From Mycobacterium sp. (GTDB lineage Bacteria; Actinomycetota; Actinomycetes; Mycobacteriales; Mycobacteriaceae), in NCBI GenBank assembly GCA_020438845.1, contig JAGQTV010000060.1:29217-93216 (forward strand): a DNA stretch of 64,000 nucleotides, in the 5' to 3' direction. The translations under genes and the position numbers were made by a program. Of this stretch, positions 17,869 through 26,850 are shown piece after piece (the stretch's first letter is position 1; each line of letters starts with the position of its first letter). The notes under the pieces were generated by a model, which searched no databases, had not been told where the DNA came from, and was given only the letters and a program-made list of their open reading frames with translations.

Positions 17869-19509
17869 TCAGCGCCCGGCGGCGACCGCTTTGGCCCAGC
17901 GGTAATCGGCCTTGCCGGATGGAGACCGCAGAACCTTATCGGTGCGGATGAAGGCCTTCGGAATCTTGTAGGGCGCGATGTGGGTCTTGCAGGCTTCGAT
18001 GAGGTCGGCGTCGGTGGCCGATTTACCCTCGGCCAACTGGACGATCGCGACGACCTCACTGCCCCACCGCTCCGAGGGCCGCCCGGCCACCACCACGTCG
18101 TAGACGGCCGGGTGGCTGGATATGGCCCGCTCGACCTCCTCGGCGAAGATCTTCTCCCCGCCCGAGTTGATGGTCACCGAGTCTCGGCCCAGCAGTTCGA
18201 TCCGGCCGTCGGCCAGGTAGTTGGCCCGGTCACCGGGGATCGCCCAGCGCACCCCGTCGATAACGGGAAACGTGCGTGCGGTCTTCTCGACATCGCCGAG
18301 GTAGCCCAGCGGGACATAACCGCGCCGCGCCAGCCAGCCCTCGCCGTCACCGGGGCCCAGCACCCGGGAGAAGTCGGCGGACACCACGGCCGTGTCGTGC
18401 TGCGGTGTGAACGTGGCGGCGGGGGCTTCGACACCCTTGACGGCGATGGTCGTCATCTGGACCCCGGATTCGGAGGAACCCACCGCGTCGAGCACCATCA
18501 CGTTCGGCAGAGCGGCGAGCAGTCGCTCGCGGACCGTCGGCGACAGTGCGGCCCCGCCGTTGGTGAACGTCACCAGTCCGGACAGGTCGTAGTCACCGGC
18601 TTCGATCTCGTCGAGCAGGGGCCGTGCCACTGCGTCTCCGACGACGGGGATGCTCATGACGCGTTCCCGTGCGGCGAGACTCAACGCCGACGCGGCGTCG
18701 AGGTGGTCGACGTCATCGGGGAACGCGATCCAGCCGCCCGAGCTGATGATGTTGAAGGCTCCCCACTGCGCAGCGCCGTGCATCAGGGGCGCGATCAATA
18801 ACACCGATCGGGTACCGGCATTGGCGCGAACCTGCGCTGCGAGCTCGTCGTAGGTCTCCAGTTCCTTGGCGGCGCCGAACGGCCGCCCGCCCATGGCGGA
18901 CATGAAGATGTCGTGCTGACGCCACAGCACACCTTTGGGCATCCCGGTGGTGCCGCCGGTGTACAGAATGTAGAGATCGTCACCGCTGGGTGTCGGCATG
19001 CCGGCCGTGGGGACCGGCGTAGTGACGATCGACTCGTAGTCCACCGCACCTGGCAGCAGTGGTTCGCCCGATCCGTCGTCGACCTGGATGAGCACCTCCA
19101 GATTCGGCAGGCGGCCGCGGACCGATTGGACGTGCGGTGCGAATTCGGCGGCATAGACCAGGGCGCGCGCGCCGGCATCGGCCAGGAGGTAGAGCAGTTC
19201 CTCTTCGACGTAGCGGTAGTTGACGTTGAACGGGGCCACCCGGGCGCGGTATCCCGCCACCATGGCCTCGAGGTACTCGTTGCCGTTGCGCAGGTACAGA
19301 CCCATGTGATCCTGACCGGACTGGTGGTTCGCCAGGTCGGCCCGTTCGGTATGGCAGCCAAGGCCCTGCGCGGCCAGATAGTGGGCGACGCCGTCGATAC
19401 GGGCGTTTATCTGCGCATAAGTCAGCCGGCGGTCCCGCCAGATCAGTGCCTGCTGGTCGGGCACGGTCGTGGCAACGGTCTGGAACACGGTCGACAGGTT
19501 GAAGCTCAC
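17869..19509 (-). CDS. Acyl-CoA synthetase, FadD19-like
   Basis: A 546-residue long/steroid-side-chain type acyl-CoA ligase. Motifs are LYTGGTTGMPKGVLWR (P-loop), the linker motif PLGYLGDVEKTARTFP, DRANYLADGRIELLGRDS, NSGGEKIFAEEVERA and the C-terminal SPSGKADYRW with the catalytic lysine. The motif FNVNYRYVEEELLYLL and the YTGGTTG variant resemble FadD19/FadD17 enzymes that activate cholesterol side chains; this is only a family resemblance. There is an unusual short hydrophilic insertion around GCHTERADLANHQSGQDH (near residue 55). It is separated by 110 bp from the tetR start and is divergent from the LLM gene. Confidence 0.85.
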   Translation of the reverse strand: MSFNLSTVFQTVATTVPDQQALIWRDRRLTYAQINARIDGVAHYLAAQGLGCHTERADLANHQSGQDHMGLYLRNGNEYLEAMVAGYRARVAPFNVNYRYVEEELLYLLADAGARALVYAAEFAPHVQSVRGRLPNLEVLIQVDDGSGEPLLPGAVDYESIVTTPVPTAGMPTPSGDDLYILYTGGTTGMPKGVLWRQHDIFMSAMGGRPFGAAKELETYDELAAQVRANAGTRSVLLIAPLMHGAAQWGAFNIISSGGWIAFPDDVDHLDAASALSLAARERVMSIPVVGDAVARPLLDEIEAGDYDLSGLVTFTNGGAALSPTVRERLLAALPNVMVLDAVGSSESGVQMTTIAVKGVEAPAATFTPQHDTAVVSADFSRVLGPGDGEGWLARRGYVPLGYLGDVEKTARTFPVIDGVRWAIPGDRANYLADGRIELLGRDSVTINSGGEKIFAEEVERAISSHPAVYDVVVAGRPSERWGSEVVAIVQLAEGKSATDADLIEACKTHIAPYKIPKAFIRTDKVLRSPSGKADYRWAKAVAAGR

Positions 19510-19580
19510 CAGCCCACTGTATGCACTGGATGTGCGGCCACTGCGTGCGCCGCCGAAACGGGTCAGTCATGCTGAGGAGC

Positions 19581-20501
19581 ATGAGCGAACGCGCCCGCAT
19601 CGACTTCCCGTCTCGGATCGGCGTCTGGTGGGCCAGCGAGGACTGGCCGATGCACGCCGCCCAGGAGGTGGCGCAGGAGATCGAAGCGCTCGGCTTCGGT
19701 TCGCTGTTCCTGCCCGAAATCGGGTGCAAGGATGCGTTGGTCGAGTCGGCCGCCTTCCTGGCCGCGACCCGAAAACTTGTCGTGGGCACCGGGATTGCGA
19801 ACATCCATGTGCGGCTCCCCGAGACTGCCGAGGGTGGGGGCCGCACCCTCTCGGCGCTGTACCCGGGCCGCTTCGTTCTGGGCCTCGGGGTCAGTCACGG
19901 ACCCATGGTGCAATACCGGTTCGGCCTCTCCTACGACAAGCCGTTGGCGACGATGCGAACCTACCTGGACCGCATGGCCGCTCTGCCCGAAGCCATCGAG
20001 CCCGGTTCGGGTCGGCCCACCCGGCTCCTCGCAGCGTTGGGGCCCAAGATGATCGAGCTGTCCGGTGCGGCAGCTGACGGTGCTCACCCGTATCTGACCA
20101 CTCCGGAGCACACCGCGAAGGCCCGGGAGATCCTCGGCGCAGACAGGTGGCTGGTGCCCGAGCAGGCCGTTGTCGTTGGTGGTGATACCCACATGGACGC
20201 AGACGAACAACTCCGTCGGGCCCACCTGTACCTGGAGGTGTACTCAGGTCTGCCGAACTATCGCAACTCGTGGCTGCGCCTGGGATATGACCAGTCCGAC
20301 TTCGTTCGCGGCGGTTCGGATCGGCTAGCGCGCGGCCTGGTTGGGATGGGCACGGTCGAACAGGCCGCAGCGACCGTCACCGCGCACCTCGACGCGGGCG
20401 CTGATCATGTGCTGGTGCAGGTCCTCGGAGACGGCACACCGCGGTGGGATCCGCGCCCGGCGTTGCGTGAATTGGCTGCCGTATTGGGCCTCAGCGCTTG
20501 A
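19581..20501 (+). CDS. LLM-class F420-dependent oxidoreductase
   Basis: A 306-residue luciferase-like TIM-barrel enzyme. Features are RIGVWWASEDWPMH, LGFGSLFLPEIGCKDAL, VVGTGIANIHVRLPE, GRFVLGLGVSHGPMV and a C-terminal LDAGADHVLVQVLGD. Mycobacterial members of this subgroup use cofactor F420 rather than FMN. The exact substrate is unknown. The start is uncertain: ATG 19581 gives the usual N-terminus (MSERARID), but its AGGAG is only 1 nt away; ATG 19569 would add four residues. The 3' end overlaps the convergent 73-residue gene by 11 bp. Confidence 0.8.
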   Translation: MSERARIDFPSRIGVWWASEDWPMHAAQEVAQEIEALGFGSLFLPEIGCKDALVESAAFLAATRKLVVGTGIANIHVRLPETAEGGGRTLSALYPGRFVLGLGVSHGPMVQYRFGLSYDKPLATMRTYLDRMAALPEAIEPGSGRPTRLLAALGPKMIELSGAAADGAHPYLTTPEHTAKAREILGADRWLVPEQAVVVGGDTHMDADEQLRRAHLYLEVYSGLPNYRNSWLRLGYDQSDFVRGGSDRLARGLVGMGTVEQAAATVTAHLDAGADHVLVQVLGDGTPRWDPRPALRELAAVLGLSA

Positions 20502-20712
20502 GCCAGGTGCTGACGGTGCCTGGTTGGCGGGTGTAGGCCTCGTACATCTCGTTGTGGAACGTCGTTGCCCCGCTCATTGCGTCGCCCGCCCAGATCACCC
20601 GGATGCGAACATTGCCGCGGGTGAACACGTCGGCGCTGTCTGCGCTGGCCCGATGCCCCCAGCCCTGCGCGGTTCCGAGTTCGATGAGCGACTTGCGCTC
20701 GCTGTCAGCCAT
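20491..20712 (-). CDS. Small conserved hypothetical protein (73 aa)
   Basis: A soluble 73-residue protein beginning MADSERKSL, with a good GAGGAG Shine-Dalgarno 11 nt before the ATG. It contains GWGHRASADSADVFTRGNV and RIRVIWAGDAMSGATTFHN, an alternating pattern that suggests a compact beta-alpha fold. No signal peptide, membrane segment or recognised domain. The frame is open upstream to 20982, but that part is the antiphase of the neighbouring secreted protein gene. The tail overlaps the LLM oxidoreductase gene. Function unknown. Confidence 0.65.
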   Translation of the reverse strand: MADSERKSLIELGTAQGWGHRASADSADVFTRGNVRIRVIWAGDAMSGATTFHNEMYEAYTRQPGTVSTWLKR

Positions 20713-20785
20713 GGATTTCTTCTCCTCGTAGGCGGAACTTGCCCTGGTTCGAGGGTACTGTCCCGTGCGACGACGATCCGACGCC

Positions 20786-21439
20786 CTACCCGCGACGTTG
20801 GCCTGGTTGCCGCCGGACCTGACTGGGTTCCGGGGCGGTCTTAGCGGTCGGAGTGGAATCCTGAGGAGTGGAGTCCTGAGGAGTGGAATCCTGAGGAGCG
20901 GAATCCTGCCGTGCCGGGACTGAAACTGCGGCCATCGGAGGCGGCGCGGCACTCGGCGCTGAATTCTGAGGTGCCACTGCAACCGTCGGGCGCCCCGAGC
21001 GAGGGGCGGCAGTCCGGTTCGTGTTGCGTTGAACTCCGGCCAAGGCGGAAGAAGCCACGATCGGCGGAAGTGCGAGCGGAATGGTTCGGACCGGCGGTCT
21101 CACAGGATCGGCAACGGCGCCCAGTGAGCGTGCCGCGTTGCGGACCGCGGAGACCCGCGGGGTCGGGAGGACGACGTCGGCGATGTCGCGGACCGCTTGC
21201 TGCACCACCGACGTTGTTCGGTCCAGGCCTTCCACCGCGGTCTGAATGGCCGGGATGGTTGCAGTGGCGGCCGCTCCGATAGCCGCCTTCGCCGCCGGCG
21301 GCACGACCAGCTGCGACGGGAACAATGCGGGGATCTGCACGTCCGGAAGCGACGGCATGACCGGATTGGCTACGACAGCCACCGCGGTCGCCAGAGCCGC
21401 CGCTGTCAGCAGACCCGGTAGCGCAATGTCTTTAGTCAT
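20786..21439 (-). CDS. Secreted Ala/Pro-rich protein with short C-terminal repeats
   Basis: A 217-residue exported protein. The N-terminus MTKDIALPGLLTAAALATA is a signal peptide or anchor. The central part is amphipathic and alanine-rich (AAKAAIGAAATATIPAIQTAV), and the C-terminal third is a low-complexity Pro/Ala/Ser tail. Near the end QDSAP/QDSTP occurs four times in a row, encoded by a 15-bp tandem repeat, before a basic terminus (RRQPGQRRG). No Shine-Dalgarno is evident. No domain was recognised; a surface-associated structural role is plausible but not shown. Confidence 0.7.
   Translation of the reverse strand: MTKDIALPGLLTAAALATAVAVVANPVMPSLPDVQIPALFPSQLVVPPAAKAAIGAAATATIPAIQTAVEGLDRTTSVVQQAVRDIADVVLPTPRVSAVRNAARSLGAVADPVRPPVRTIPLALPPIVASSALAGVQRNTNRTAAPRSGRPTVAVAPQNSAPSAAPPPMAAVSVPARQDSAPQDSTPQDSTPQDSTPTAKTAPEPSQVRRQPGQRRG
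20851..20910. repeat. 15-bp tandem repeat (4 copies) inside the secreted protein gene
   Basis: Units at 20851, 20866, 20881 and 20896 with consensus GAGTGGAATCCTGAG and one or a few substitutions each. On the minus strand each unit encodes five residues, Q-D-S-T/A-P. Copy-number change would keep the reading frame. Confidence 0.9.
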
Positions 21440-21529
21440 ACGCCGTCTCTAGTCATTCCGGAAACCCGGTACATCCGCGCCGGATGCTTAAATCTAGCTG
21501 AGGAAACTGGGAATGTGTAGTAAAAATGC

Positions 21530-22321
21530 TCAGATTCTTGCGCGGCGAACCAGGGCGGCTGTTACCGAGCGAAGCTGCTCAGCGGAATCCAGGCGCTCAC
21601 CGAAACCGACCCGGGTGTAGGCATCCCCGCGGGGGGTGTGCAGTTTAAGGTCCAGCCCATACCGATCGATGCCGGTGCACAACGCCGAATCGGCGTCCGG
21701 GTAGCCGCCCAGGGTGCGGGCCATGTCGGCCAGGCCGTCAGCATGGTCGGTGTTGAGGTGCTCGATAGCTCTCGCGGCCCGCGGGGTGACCGGGTCGGGA
21801 TCGGCGGTGCTGTACTCGGCAGCGCCGGCGGAGTCCATCCGGCCGTAGCCGCCAACCCAGCGCACTCGTTGTATTCGTAGCACCCACAGCGCGAAGTCGC
21901 TGTAGTCGATGTAGTACTTGGCAGCCGGCACCGCGGCGAGGTGCGAGGCCCGGGCGGCGGCGAGTTCCTCGCCGACCGGAGCCTCGACCACACCGGCCAG
22001 GGTGATCCGGGGGCTCGCCAGCGGGTCGGCATGTGCGCCTGGGGCAACGATGGACAGGCTGGCCCGGGGGTCGCGTGCCAGGTTGCGGCCATGCTCGGCC
22101 AGGTGTGAGACGCATAGGACCGGAGCCCCGTCGAGCAGGCCGTAGGTGACGAACGACGCCCACGGGTCGCCGGTTGCGGTGAGGCTGGCCAGCGTTGCGA
22201 CGTTGGTGGCGGCGGCGATGGTGCGCGCCTCCTCGGCCGCGGAGGGTCTTGTGGGGTCGGCGATCTCGGCCAACGGGGGTGCCAAGGTGGGCGCGTCACC
22301 GGGGTCGCCGTGGTCTGGCAC
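21530..22321 (-). CDS. HugZ-like FMN-binding split-barrel protein with DUF2470 domain
   Basis: A 263-residue protein. Residues about 20-165 form a pyridoxamine-phosphate-oxidase-like split barrel (ATGDPWASFVTYGLLDGAPV, HLAEHGRNLARDPRASLSIV). The C-terminal 90 residues match DUF2470 (AIEHLNTDHADGLADMART, YGLDLKLHTPRGDAYTRVGF). This architecture is shared by HugZ-type haem oxygenases and related haem-utilisation proteins, and HxxDH in the DUF2470 part is conserved. Haem binding or degradation is inferred from the family. The 90-bp upstream spacer to the secreted protein gene is AT-rich. No haem uptake genes are adjacent. Confidence 0.8.
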   Translation of the reverse strand: MPDHGDPGDAPTLAPPLAEIADPTRPSAAEEARTIAAATNVATLASLTATGDPWASFVTYGLLDGAPVLCVSHLAEHGRNLARDPRASLSIVAPGAHADPLASPRITLAGVVEAPVGEELAAARASHLAAVPAAKYYIDYSDFALWVLRIQRVRWVGGYGRMDSAGAAEYSTADPDPVTPRAARAIEHLNTDHADGLADMARTLGGYPDADSALCTGIDRYGLDLKLHTPRGDAYTRVGFGERLDSAEQLRSVTAALVRRARI

Positions 22322-22345
22322 GTCAGCGACGATACCGTCCGTAAC

Positions 22346-22767
22346 TCACCGGCGGCTCAGGCGGAGGAAATCGGTGACCGCGACCGGTTGTAGGGCCTCT
22401 TTGTGGCGACGCAGGCCCGGTAGGCCGAGATCTTGGGCGAAGTTGAGGTACGAAAAGCGCTGCCGGAGTTCCCGTGCGGCCAGCCAGATGATCGCGGTTC
22501 CGGAGAATCGCACGGCATAAGCCAGTAGAACACCACCGAGATCAACGGAGTCATGGAGCACAGGACGGCCACCACACCGGAGGGCATCCGAAGTTGAGCG
22601 GTCACGGAGCCGACCTGCGCCGTCGTGGTCAGGGTGCCGAGAACCCCAATACGCCACAGCCCGTCGGCAGTGGGCGCGAACTCGGTGAAGGCGAACTCGG
22701 TGACCGCGTACGAGCTTCCCCACAGCACGACCAGCAGGAGATAGCCGGGTAGCCACGCGGGCCGCAT
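22346..22767 (-). pseudogene. Degenerate EamA/DMT-type transporter remnant
   Basis: Starting at the ATG directly after the DUF1611 stop (TAGATG), the frame encodes a first membrane helix typical of EamA transporters (YLLLVVLWGSSYAVTEFAF) and then, after far too few residues, a later-family segment (MPSGVVAVLCSMTPLISVV). Near 22535 sense moves to another frame (VLLAYAVRFSGTAIIWLAA), and the rest shows no recognisable transporter helices. A complete EamA protein has ten helices in about 300 residues, so this copy has an internal deletion, a frameshift and an odd C-terminal end. Confidence 0.55.
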
Positions 22768-23820
22768 CTAGAGTTGCCCGACCACGACGTCGGCGAGGGT
22801 ACCGATCCCGTCGCCGAAAACGTCGAACACGGGCACCTCCCCGCACCGGGCTCGGCACTCGGAGACCACCCGGTGGCGCTCGGAGCCGGGTACCCCGGCG
22901 AGATTGAGCGTCACCGCCAGCACCGGGGCGCCGTAAAGGCCGATCAGGGCGATCTCCGATTCCAGGCTCGGGATCCGGCACTGCTCAACGTGCTCCAATC
23001 CGTCGTAATGCGTGCGGGCGGGCATGTGCTGGAGGATCACGCCGCAGGGTGCCGCCGGGGAGAGTTGTTCGGCACAGGGGCCGGCCGGGTTTCGCAGCGA
23101 ACTCTGGCCTTCGATGAGCATGATGTCCGGGTCGACTCCGGCCGCGCAGGCGAGGATCGCGCCCTCGAGTTCTCCGGCAGTGAAGTCGGTGACGAGCGCG
23201 TCGTGGATGACACCGTAGCGGCTGCCCTGCATCCACCCGGTCTGACCGGTGTAGATCATCTCGGTCCGAACGCCGCGACGGTTGAGTTCGTCGGCCAGGA
23301 ACCGGGCGGTGGTGCGTTTGCCGACGATGCAGTCGGTGCCCAACACCGAAATCCGTTTGGCCCGCACCGAATACACCGAACCGTCCCAGAACCGCAGATC
23401 GCGGGCCGGTGGTGTGCGGCGGACGTCGGTGATGCGGATTCCCTTGGCCGCGCAGAGTTCAGCCAGTTCCGGCTCGTCGCACAGGTGGTCGTGCAGCCCG
23501 CTCACCAGATCCAGTCCGGCCTCGGCGCATTCCACCAGTTGGGCGCGTAGCGCGTTGGTGAGGCGGCCGCCGTGCGGTGCTTCCCCGACGATAGCGACCG
23601 TGGCTTCCGGAGCGCATGCGATGGCCTCAGCCACGTCGGCCACGATCGGGATTCCGCGGGGCGATCCGTCCAGCACGGCACCGGCGTCGCGGCCGGCCAA
23701 GGTGTGGTCGACGACCGCCCGGACCGCGAACCGGTCACCGCCGCGGACCAGGCCGTGGGCGACCTTGCCGCGGGGAATGCCGAAGCAGCCGTCAGCGAGG
23801 ACGATCGCGAGTTGGGTCAT
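22768..23820 (-). CDS. DUF1611 family P-loop protein (DgcN-like)
   Basis: A 350-residue protein of the DUF1611 family. The N-terminal half is a Rossmann-like domain (ADGCFGIPRGKVAHGLVRG, EATVAIVGEAPHGG). The C-terminal half carries a P-loop, GTDCIVGKRTTARFLADEL, and PDIMLIEGQSSLRNPAG. In marine bacteria the homologue DgcN acts with the racemase-like DgcA in D-glutamate use; no DgcA-type enolase gene is visible in this window. If the activity is conserved it would modify D-glutamate, but that is inference. The upstream 60 bp separate it from a divergent GNAT remnant; downstream lies the EamA remnant. Confidence 0.8.
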   Translation of the reverse strand: MTQLAIVLADGCFGIPRGKVAHGLVRGGDRFAVRAVVDHTLAGRDAGAVLDGSPRGIPIVADVAEAIACAPEATVAIVGEAPHGGRLTNALRAQLVECAEAGLDLVSGLHDHLCDEPELAELCAAKGIRITDVRRTPPARDLRFWDGSVYSVRAKRISVLGTDCIVGKRTTARFLADELNRRGVRTEMIYTGQTGWMQGSRYGVIHDALVTDFTAGELEGAILACAAGVDPDIMLIEGQSSLRNPAGPCAEQLSPAAPCGVILQHMPARTHYDGLEHVEQCRIPSLESEIALIGLYGAPVLAVTLNLAGVPGSERHRVVSECRARCGEVPVFDVFGDGIGTLADVVVGQL

Positions 23821-23880
23821 GAACAGGGTTCCCCATTCGGAAAAACTAGGTCCGGAAAAGCGTATTCGGCGGTGGTTTCG

Positions 23881-24122
23881 GTGGGCGTGATTTCCCCGGA
23901 ACCCCTGCCGATCGAGGCGTTCGAGGCCCGGCAGGCCGAAATGTGGCGGGACTACCGGAACAGTCGGATCGCCGCGGGGTGGAAGACTTCGCCAGATCTC
24001 GTGGTGCGGTGCGGATCGAATGTTCGATCTTCGGCTTCAACAGCGCATCGCGGGATCTGTTTGACGCCATGGGATTCGAGGTCCTGTCCATGGTCATGGG
24101 CAAGCGACTGGACTCGCTCTGA
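23881..24122 (+). pseudogene. Internally deleted GNAT acetyltransferase remnant
   Basis: From GTG 23881 the frame gives PLPIEAFEARQAEMWRDYR, like the N-terminal helix of GNAT proteins that begin with an AEF...EYA...G motif. At about 23979 the sense jumps to the next frame, which encodes a typical GNAT C-terminus: VRIECSIFGFNSASRDLFDA, then MGFEVLSMVMGKRLDSL and a TGA at 24122. The acetyl-CoA binding core (about 80-100 residues) is missing. This is best explained by an out-of-frame internal deletion. Confidence 0.7.
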
Positions 24123-24157
24123 CGCTCACCGCGCGCGGACGGACTTGACGGTGCCGG

Positions 24158-24163
24158 TACCTT
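24158..24163 (+). promoter_or_regulatory. Putative -10 element of a leaderless promoter
   Basis: TACCTT (TANNNT) ends 7 nt before the ATG at 24171 and no Shine-Dalgarno lies between them, matching the leaderless layout of mycobacterial promoters. Confidence 0.55.
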
Positions 24164-24170
24164 TTCGTGC

Positions 24171-24647
24171 ATGAGTCAGGACATGGGAACGAAAGACTTC
24201 GCCGAACAGGAACGCGCCCGGCTGGAGGTGGAGCTGGCTGACCTGCGTCGACGTCGCGACCAGCTCCGGGCCGAACTGCGCGCAGACCAGGAGACCGTCG
24301 GGGACCGCGGTGACGCGGCCGAGGCCCTGCAGCGGGCGGAGGATCTGGGCGGTGTCGAAGAGCAGATCAACCGTCTGAACTGGCTGTTGGCCGGCGGAAG
24401 CGTGGCAGTGGAGGGTCAGCTTCCCAATGGAACCGCGGTCAAGTTGCGCTTCTCCGACGGCGAGGAGGTGCTCATGCGGGTGGTGAACTTCATCGAGGAG
24501 ACGCCGGCTGGCGCTGAGGACACGACTCTGACCGCCGACAGCCCGCTGGGCCTGGCATTGTTCGGGCACAAGGCCGGGGACACCATCACCTACCGCACCC
24601 CGCGCGGTGAGCAGCAGGTGACCTTGCTCGCCATCGAACTGCCCTGA
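24171..24647 (+). CDS. GreA/GreB-family transcription factor (Rv3788-like)
   Basis: A 158-residue Gre-fold protein. Residues about 8-75 form an N-terminal antiparallel coiled coil (EQERARLEVELADLRRRRDQ) whose tip holds an acidic group, VGDRGDAAEAL, where GreA has its catalytic acids. The C-terminal half is an FKBP-like domain (VAVEGQLPNGTAVKLRFSD ... SPLGLALFGHKAGD). Gre factors enter the RNA polymerase secondary channel. The mycobacterial paralogue Rv3788 was reported to inhibit transcription rather than stimulate cleavage, so either action is possible here. The stop overlaps the start of the oxidoreductase gene by one base (TGATG). Confidence 0.8.
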   Translation: MSQDMGTKDFAEQERARLEVELADLRRRRDQLRAELRADQETVGDRGDAAEALQRAEDLGGVEEQINRLNWLLAGGSVAVEGQLPNGTAVKLRFSDGEEVLMRVVNFIEETPAGAEDTTLTADSPLGLALFGHKAGDTITYRTPRGEQQVTLLAIELP

Positions 24648-25615
24648 TGCGTGCGGTCAGGGTCACTGTGCTGGGTGGCCCGGAAGCGGTCGAGCTGGCG
24701 GAGGTCGAGGAGCCGGTCGGTGACGGGGTCGTCGTCGACGTCCATGCGGCCGGCGTGGCCTTTCCCGACGCACTGCTGACCCGCGGGCTCTATCAGTACC
24801 GCCCGCAGTTGCCGTTCACGCTGGGGGCAGAGCTGGCCGGGGTGGTGCGGTCCGCGCCTGAGGGTGCTGCGGTGAAGCCCGGCGATCGGGTGGTTGGGCT
24901 GACCATGATCGGCGGGGCGATGGCCGAGACCGCCGTGCTCGGCGCCGACCGGGTTTTCCCACTGCCCGACAACATCAGCTTCGAGTCCGGGGCGGGCCTG
25001 CTGTTCAACGACCTGACGGTCTACTTCGCGCTGACAACGCGGGGCCGCCTTTCCGCCGGCGAATCGGTGCTGGTGCACGGCGCGGCGGGCGGCATCGGCA
25101 CATCGACTCTGCGCCTGGCGCCGGCCTTGGGGGCAAGCCGGGTCATTGCGGTGGTCAGCACCGAGGAGAAAATGGACGTCGCCCGGGCGGCCGGCGCTAC
25201 CGATGTAGTGCTGGCCGACGGCTTCAAGGACGCCGTCGCCGAATTGACCGGCGGCAAGGGTGTCGACATCGTGATGGACCCGGTGGGCGGCGATCGCTTC
25301 ACCGACTCGCTGCGTTCCCTGGCCCCGGCCGGCCGGCTCCTGGTCGTGGGATTCACCGCGGGAGAAATCCCAACTGTCAAGGTGAACCGGTTGCTGCTCA
25401 ACAATATCGACGTCGTTGGCGTGGGCTGGGGCGCCTGGGCGCTGACCCATCCCGGCGCGCTGGCCGAGCAGTGGGACGGTTTGGCGGAGTTGTTGAAGTC
25501 TGGCGAGCTGGCCGCCCCGCAGCCGGAGGTGTATCCGTTCGAGGAGGCTGCCGCGGCGGTGGCGTCGCTGGAGAACCGCACCGCGCGGGGCAAGGTGGTC
25601 CTGCGGGTCCGGTGA
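24647..25615 (+). CDS. Zinc-independent quinone oxidoreductase / MDR-family reductase
   Basis: A 322-residue medium-chain reductase of the NADPH:quinone oxidoreductase group. The GroES-like half ends near residue 120 ([20 protein letters not shown]). The Rossmann half has [19 protein letters not shown] as the NADPH motif, then [15 protein letters not shown] and [19 protein letters not shown]. No structural zinc Cys cluster is present. It probably reduces quinones or enones with NADPH. It is coupled at both ends: TGATG with the Gre gene and GTGA with the kinase gene, so the three are one operon. Confidence 0.88.
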   Translation: MRAVRVTVLGGPEAVELAEVEEPVGDGVVVDVHAAGVAFPDALLTRGLYQYRPQLPFTLGAELAGVVRSAPEGAAVKPGDRVVGLTMIGGAMAETAVLGADRVFPLPDNISFESGAGLLFNDLTVYFALTTRGRLSAGESVLVHGAAGGIGTSTLRLAPALGASRVIAVVSTEEKMDVARAAGATDVVLADGFKDAVAELTGGKGVDIVMDPVGGDRFTDSLRSLAPAGRLLVVGFTAGEIPTVKVNRLLLNNIDVVGVGWGAWALTHPGALAEQWDGLAELLKSGELAAPQPEVYPFEEAAAAVASLENRTARGKVVLRVR

Positions 25616-26766
25616 CTCTCCCCGATTGGGCAGGGCCGGCTTGGCTTCCGGGGCAACGCTGGTACGCCGGGCGGGACCGGACGCTGGCCTCGGTGCAAAC
25701 CCATGCCGTGCTGCCGCTTCGGGAATCGGTGGCCATCGTGCTCCTCGACGCCACGTACACCGACGGGTCCAGCGAGCGTTATCAGGTATTGGCGCCGAAC
25801 GACGGGGATGCTGCGCGGGTGGTGCTGGAGTTGATCGACGCTGACGCGGTGGTCGGGCCGGTCCGCTTCGGCAGGGAACCCGGCGCGACGCTGCCGATAG
25901 GGGCCGAGCCTCGGATCGTCGAGGCCGAGCAGAGCAACACCAGCGTGGTTTTCGGCTCGAACGCAATTCTCAAACTCTTTCGCCGGGTGGTTCCCGGTGT
26001 GCACCCCGACATCGAGTTGACCCGGGTACTGACGCGGTCCGGCAACCCGCACGTCGCGCACCTTCTGGGCTCGTATCAGGCCACCGACGGTGGCGACCCG
26101 TATCCGTTGGGCATGCTCAGCGCGTACGCACCGGATTCCGTGGACGGATGGCGGCTGGCCACCGGTGGTGATGCGGGATTCCAGGCCGAATCGGTCAGGC
26201 TCGGTGCGGCCGTCGCCTCGGTACACGCCGCGCTGGCGAGTGAACTCGGAACATCCACTGCCACAGTGTCTGTCGACTCTTGGCGGCTGCGTCTTGCTTC
26301 GGCGGTATCAAGCGTTCCCGAACTGACCCGCTACGCATCGGCGATCGAGGCGCGGTACGCCCGCTTGTCGGGTCGGCAGATCGCCGTGCAACGCGTGCAC
26401 GGCGATCTGCATCTGGGCCAAGTGCTGCGCACTCCGCAGACTTGGCTGCTGATCGACTTCGAGGGAGAACCTGGGGTGCCGTTGGCCATACGGCGCCAAC
26501 CCGATTCGGTGCTGCGTGACGTTGCGGGAATGCTGCGTTCCTTCGATTACGCGGCACAGCGGCTGCCAGTCGGTTGGGCTGAAGGCAACCGATCGGCGTT
26601 CTGCGACGGCTATGCCGCAGAAGCGGGCTTTGATCCGCGAGAGCGGGCTGAATTGCTGGTCGCCTACGAATTGGACAAGGCGGTCTACGAGGCAGCATAC
26701 GAAGCTCGGCACCGGCCGGATTGGCAGTCCATCCCGCTGCATGCCATCGCCGGACTGGTGGGCTGA
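25612..26766 (+). CDS. Maltokinase-like / aminoglycoside-phosphotransferase-fold sugar kinase
   Basis: A 384-residue kinase with the eukaryotic-like APH fold. The N-terminal cap ([19 protein letters not shown]) resembles mycobacterial maltokinase Mak. The catalytic loop is [11 protein letters not shown] with Asp265 and the metal site is IDFEGEP with Asp282. A C-terminal motif reads [14 protein letters not shown]. True Mak proteins are about 450 residues, so this shorter form may instead be one of the actinobacterial glucosamine kinases that share the cap and the DFEGEP motif. The GTG at 25612 overlaps the preceding stop (GTGA). No treS or glgE is adjacent. Confidence 0.7.
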   Translation: MTLPDWAGPAWLPGQRWYAGRDRTLASVQTHAVLPLRESVAIVLLDATYTDGSSERYQVLAPNDGDAARVVLELIDADAVVGPVRFGREPGATLPIGAEPRIVEAEQSNTSVVFGSNAILKLFRRVVPGVHPDIELTRVLTRSGNPHVAHLLGSYQATDGGDPYPLGMLSAYAPDSVDGWRLATGGDAGFQAESVRLGAAVASVHAALASELGTSTATVSVDSWRLRLASAVSSVPELTRYASAIEARYARLSGRQIAVQRVHGDLHLGQVLRTPQTWLLIDFEGEPGVPLAIRRQPDSVLRDVAGMLRSFDYAAQRLPVGWAEGNRSAFCDGYAAEAGFDPRERAELLVAYELDKAVYEAAYEARHRPDWQSIPLHAIAGLVG

Positions 26767-26850
26767 CCCGCCGGCACCCGGGCAGTTGCCTGGAAACCTC
26801 GGGCAGAGTATTCCCGGACGGGCAGCCGCCAAGGTCGCGGCATTACCGGA

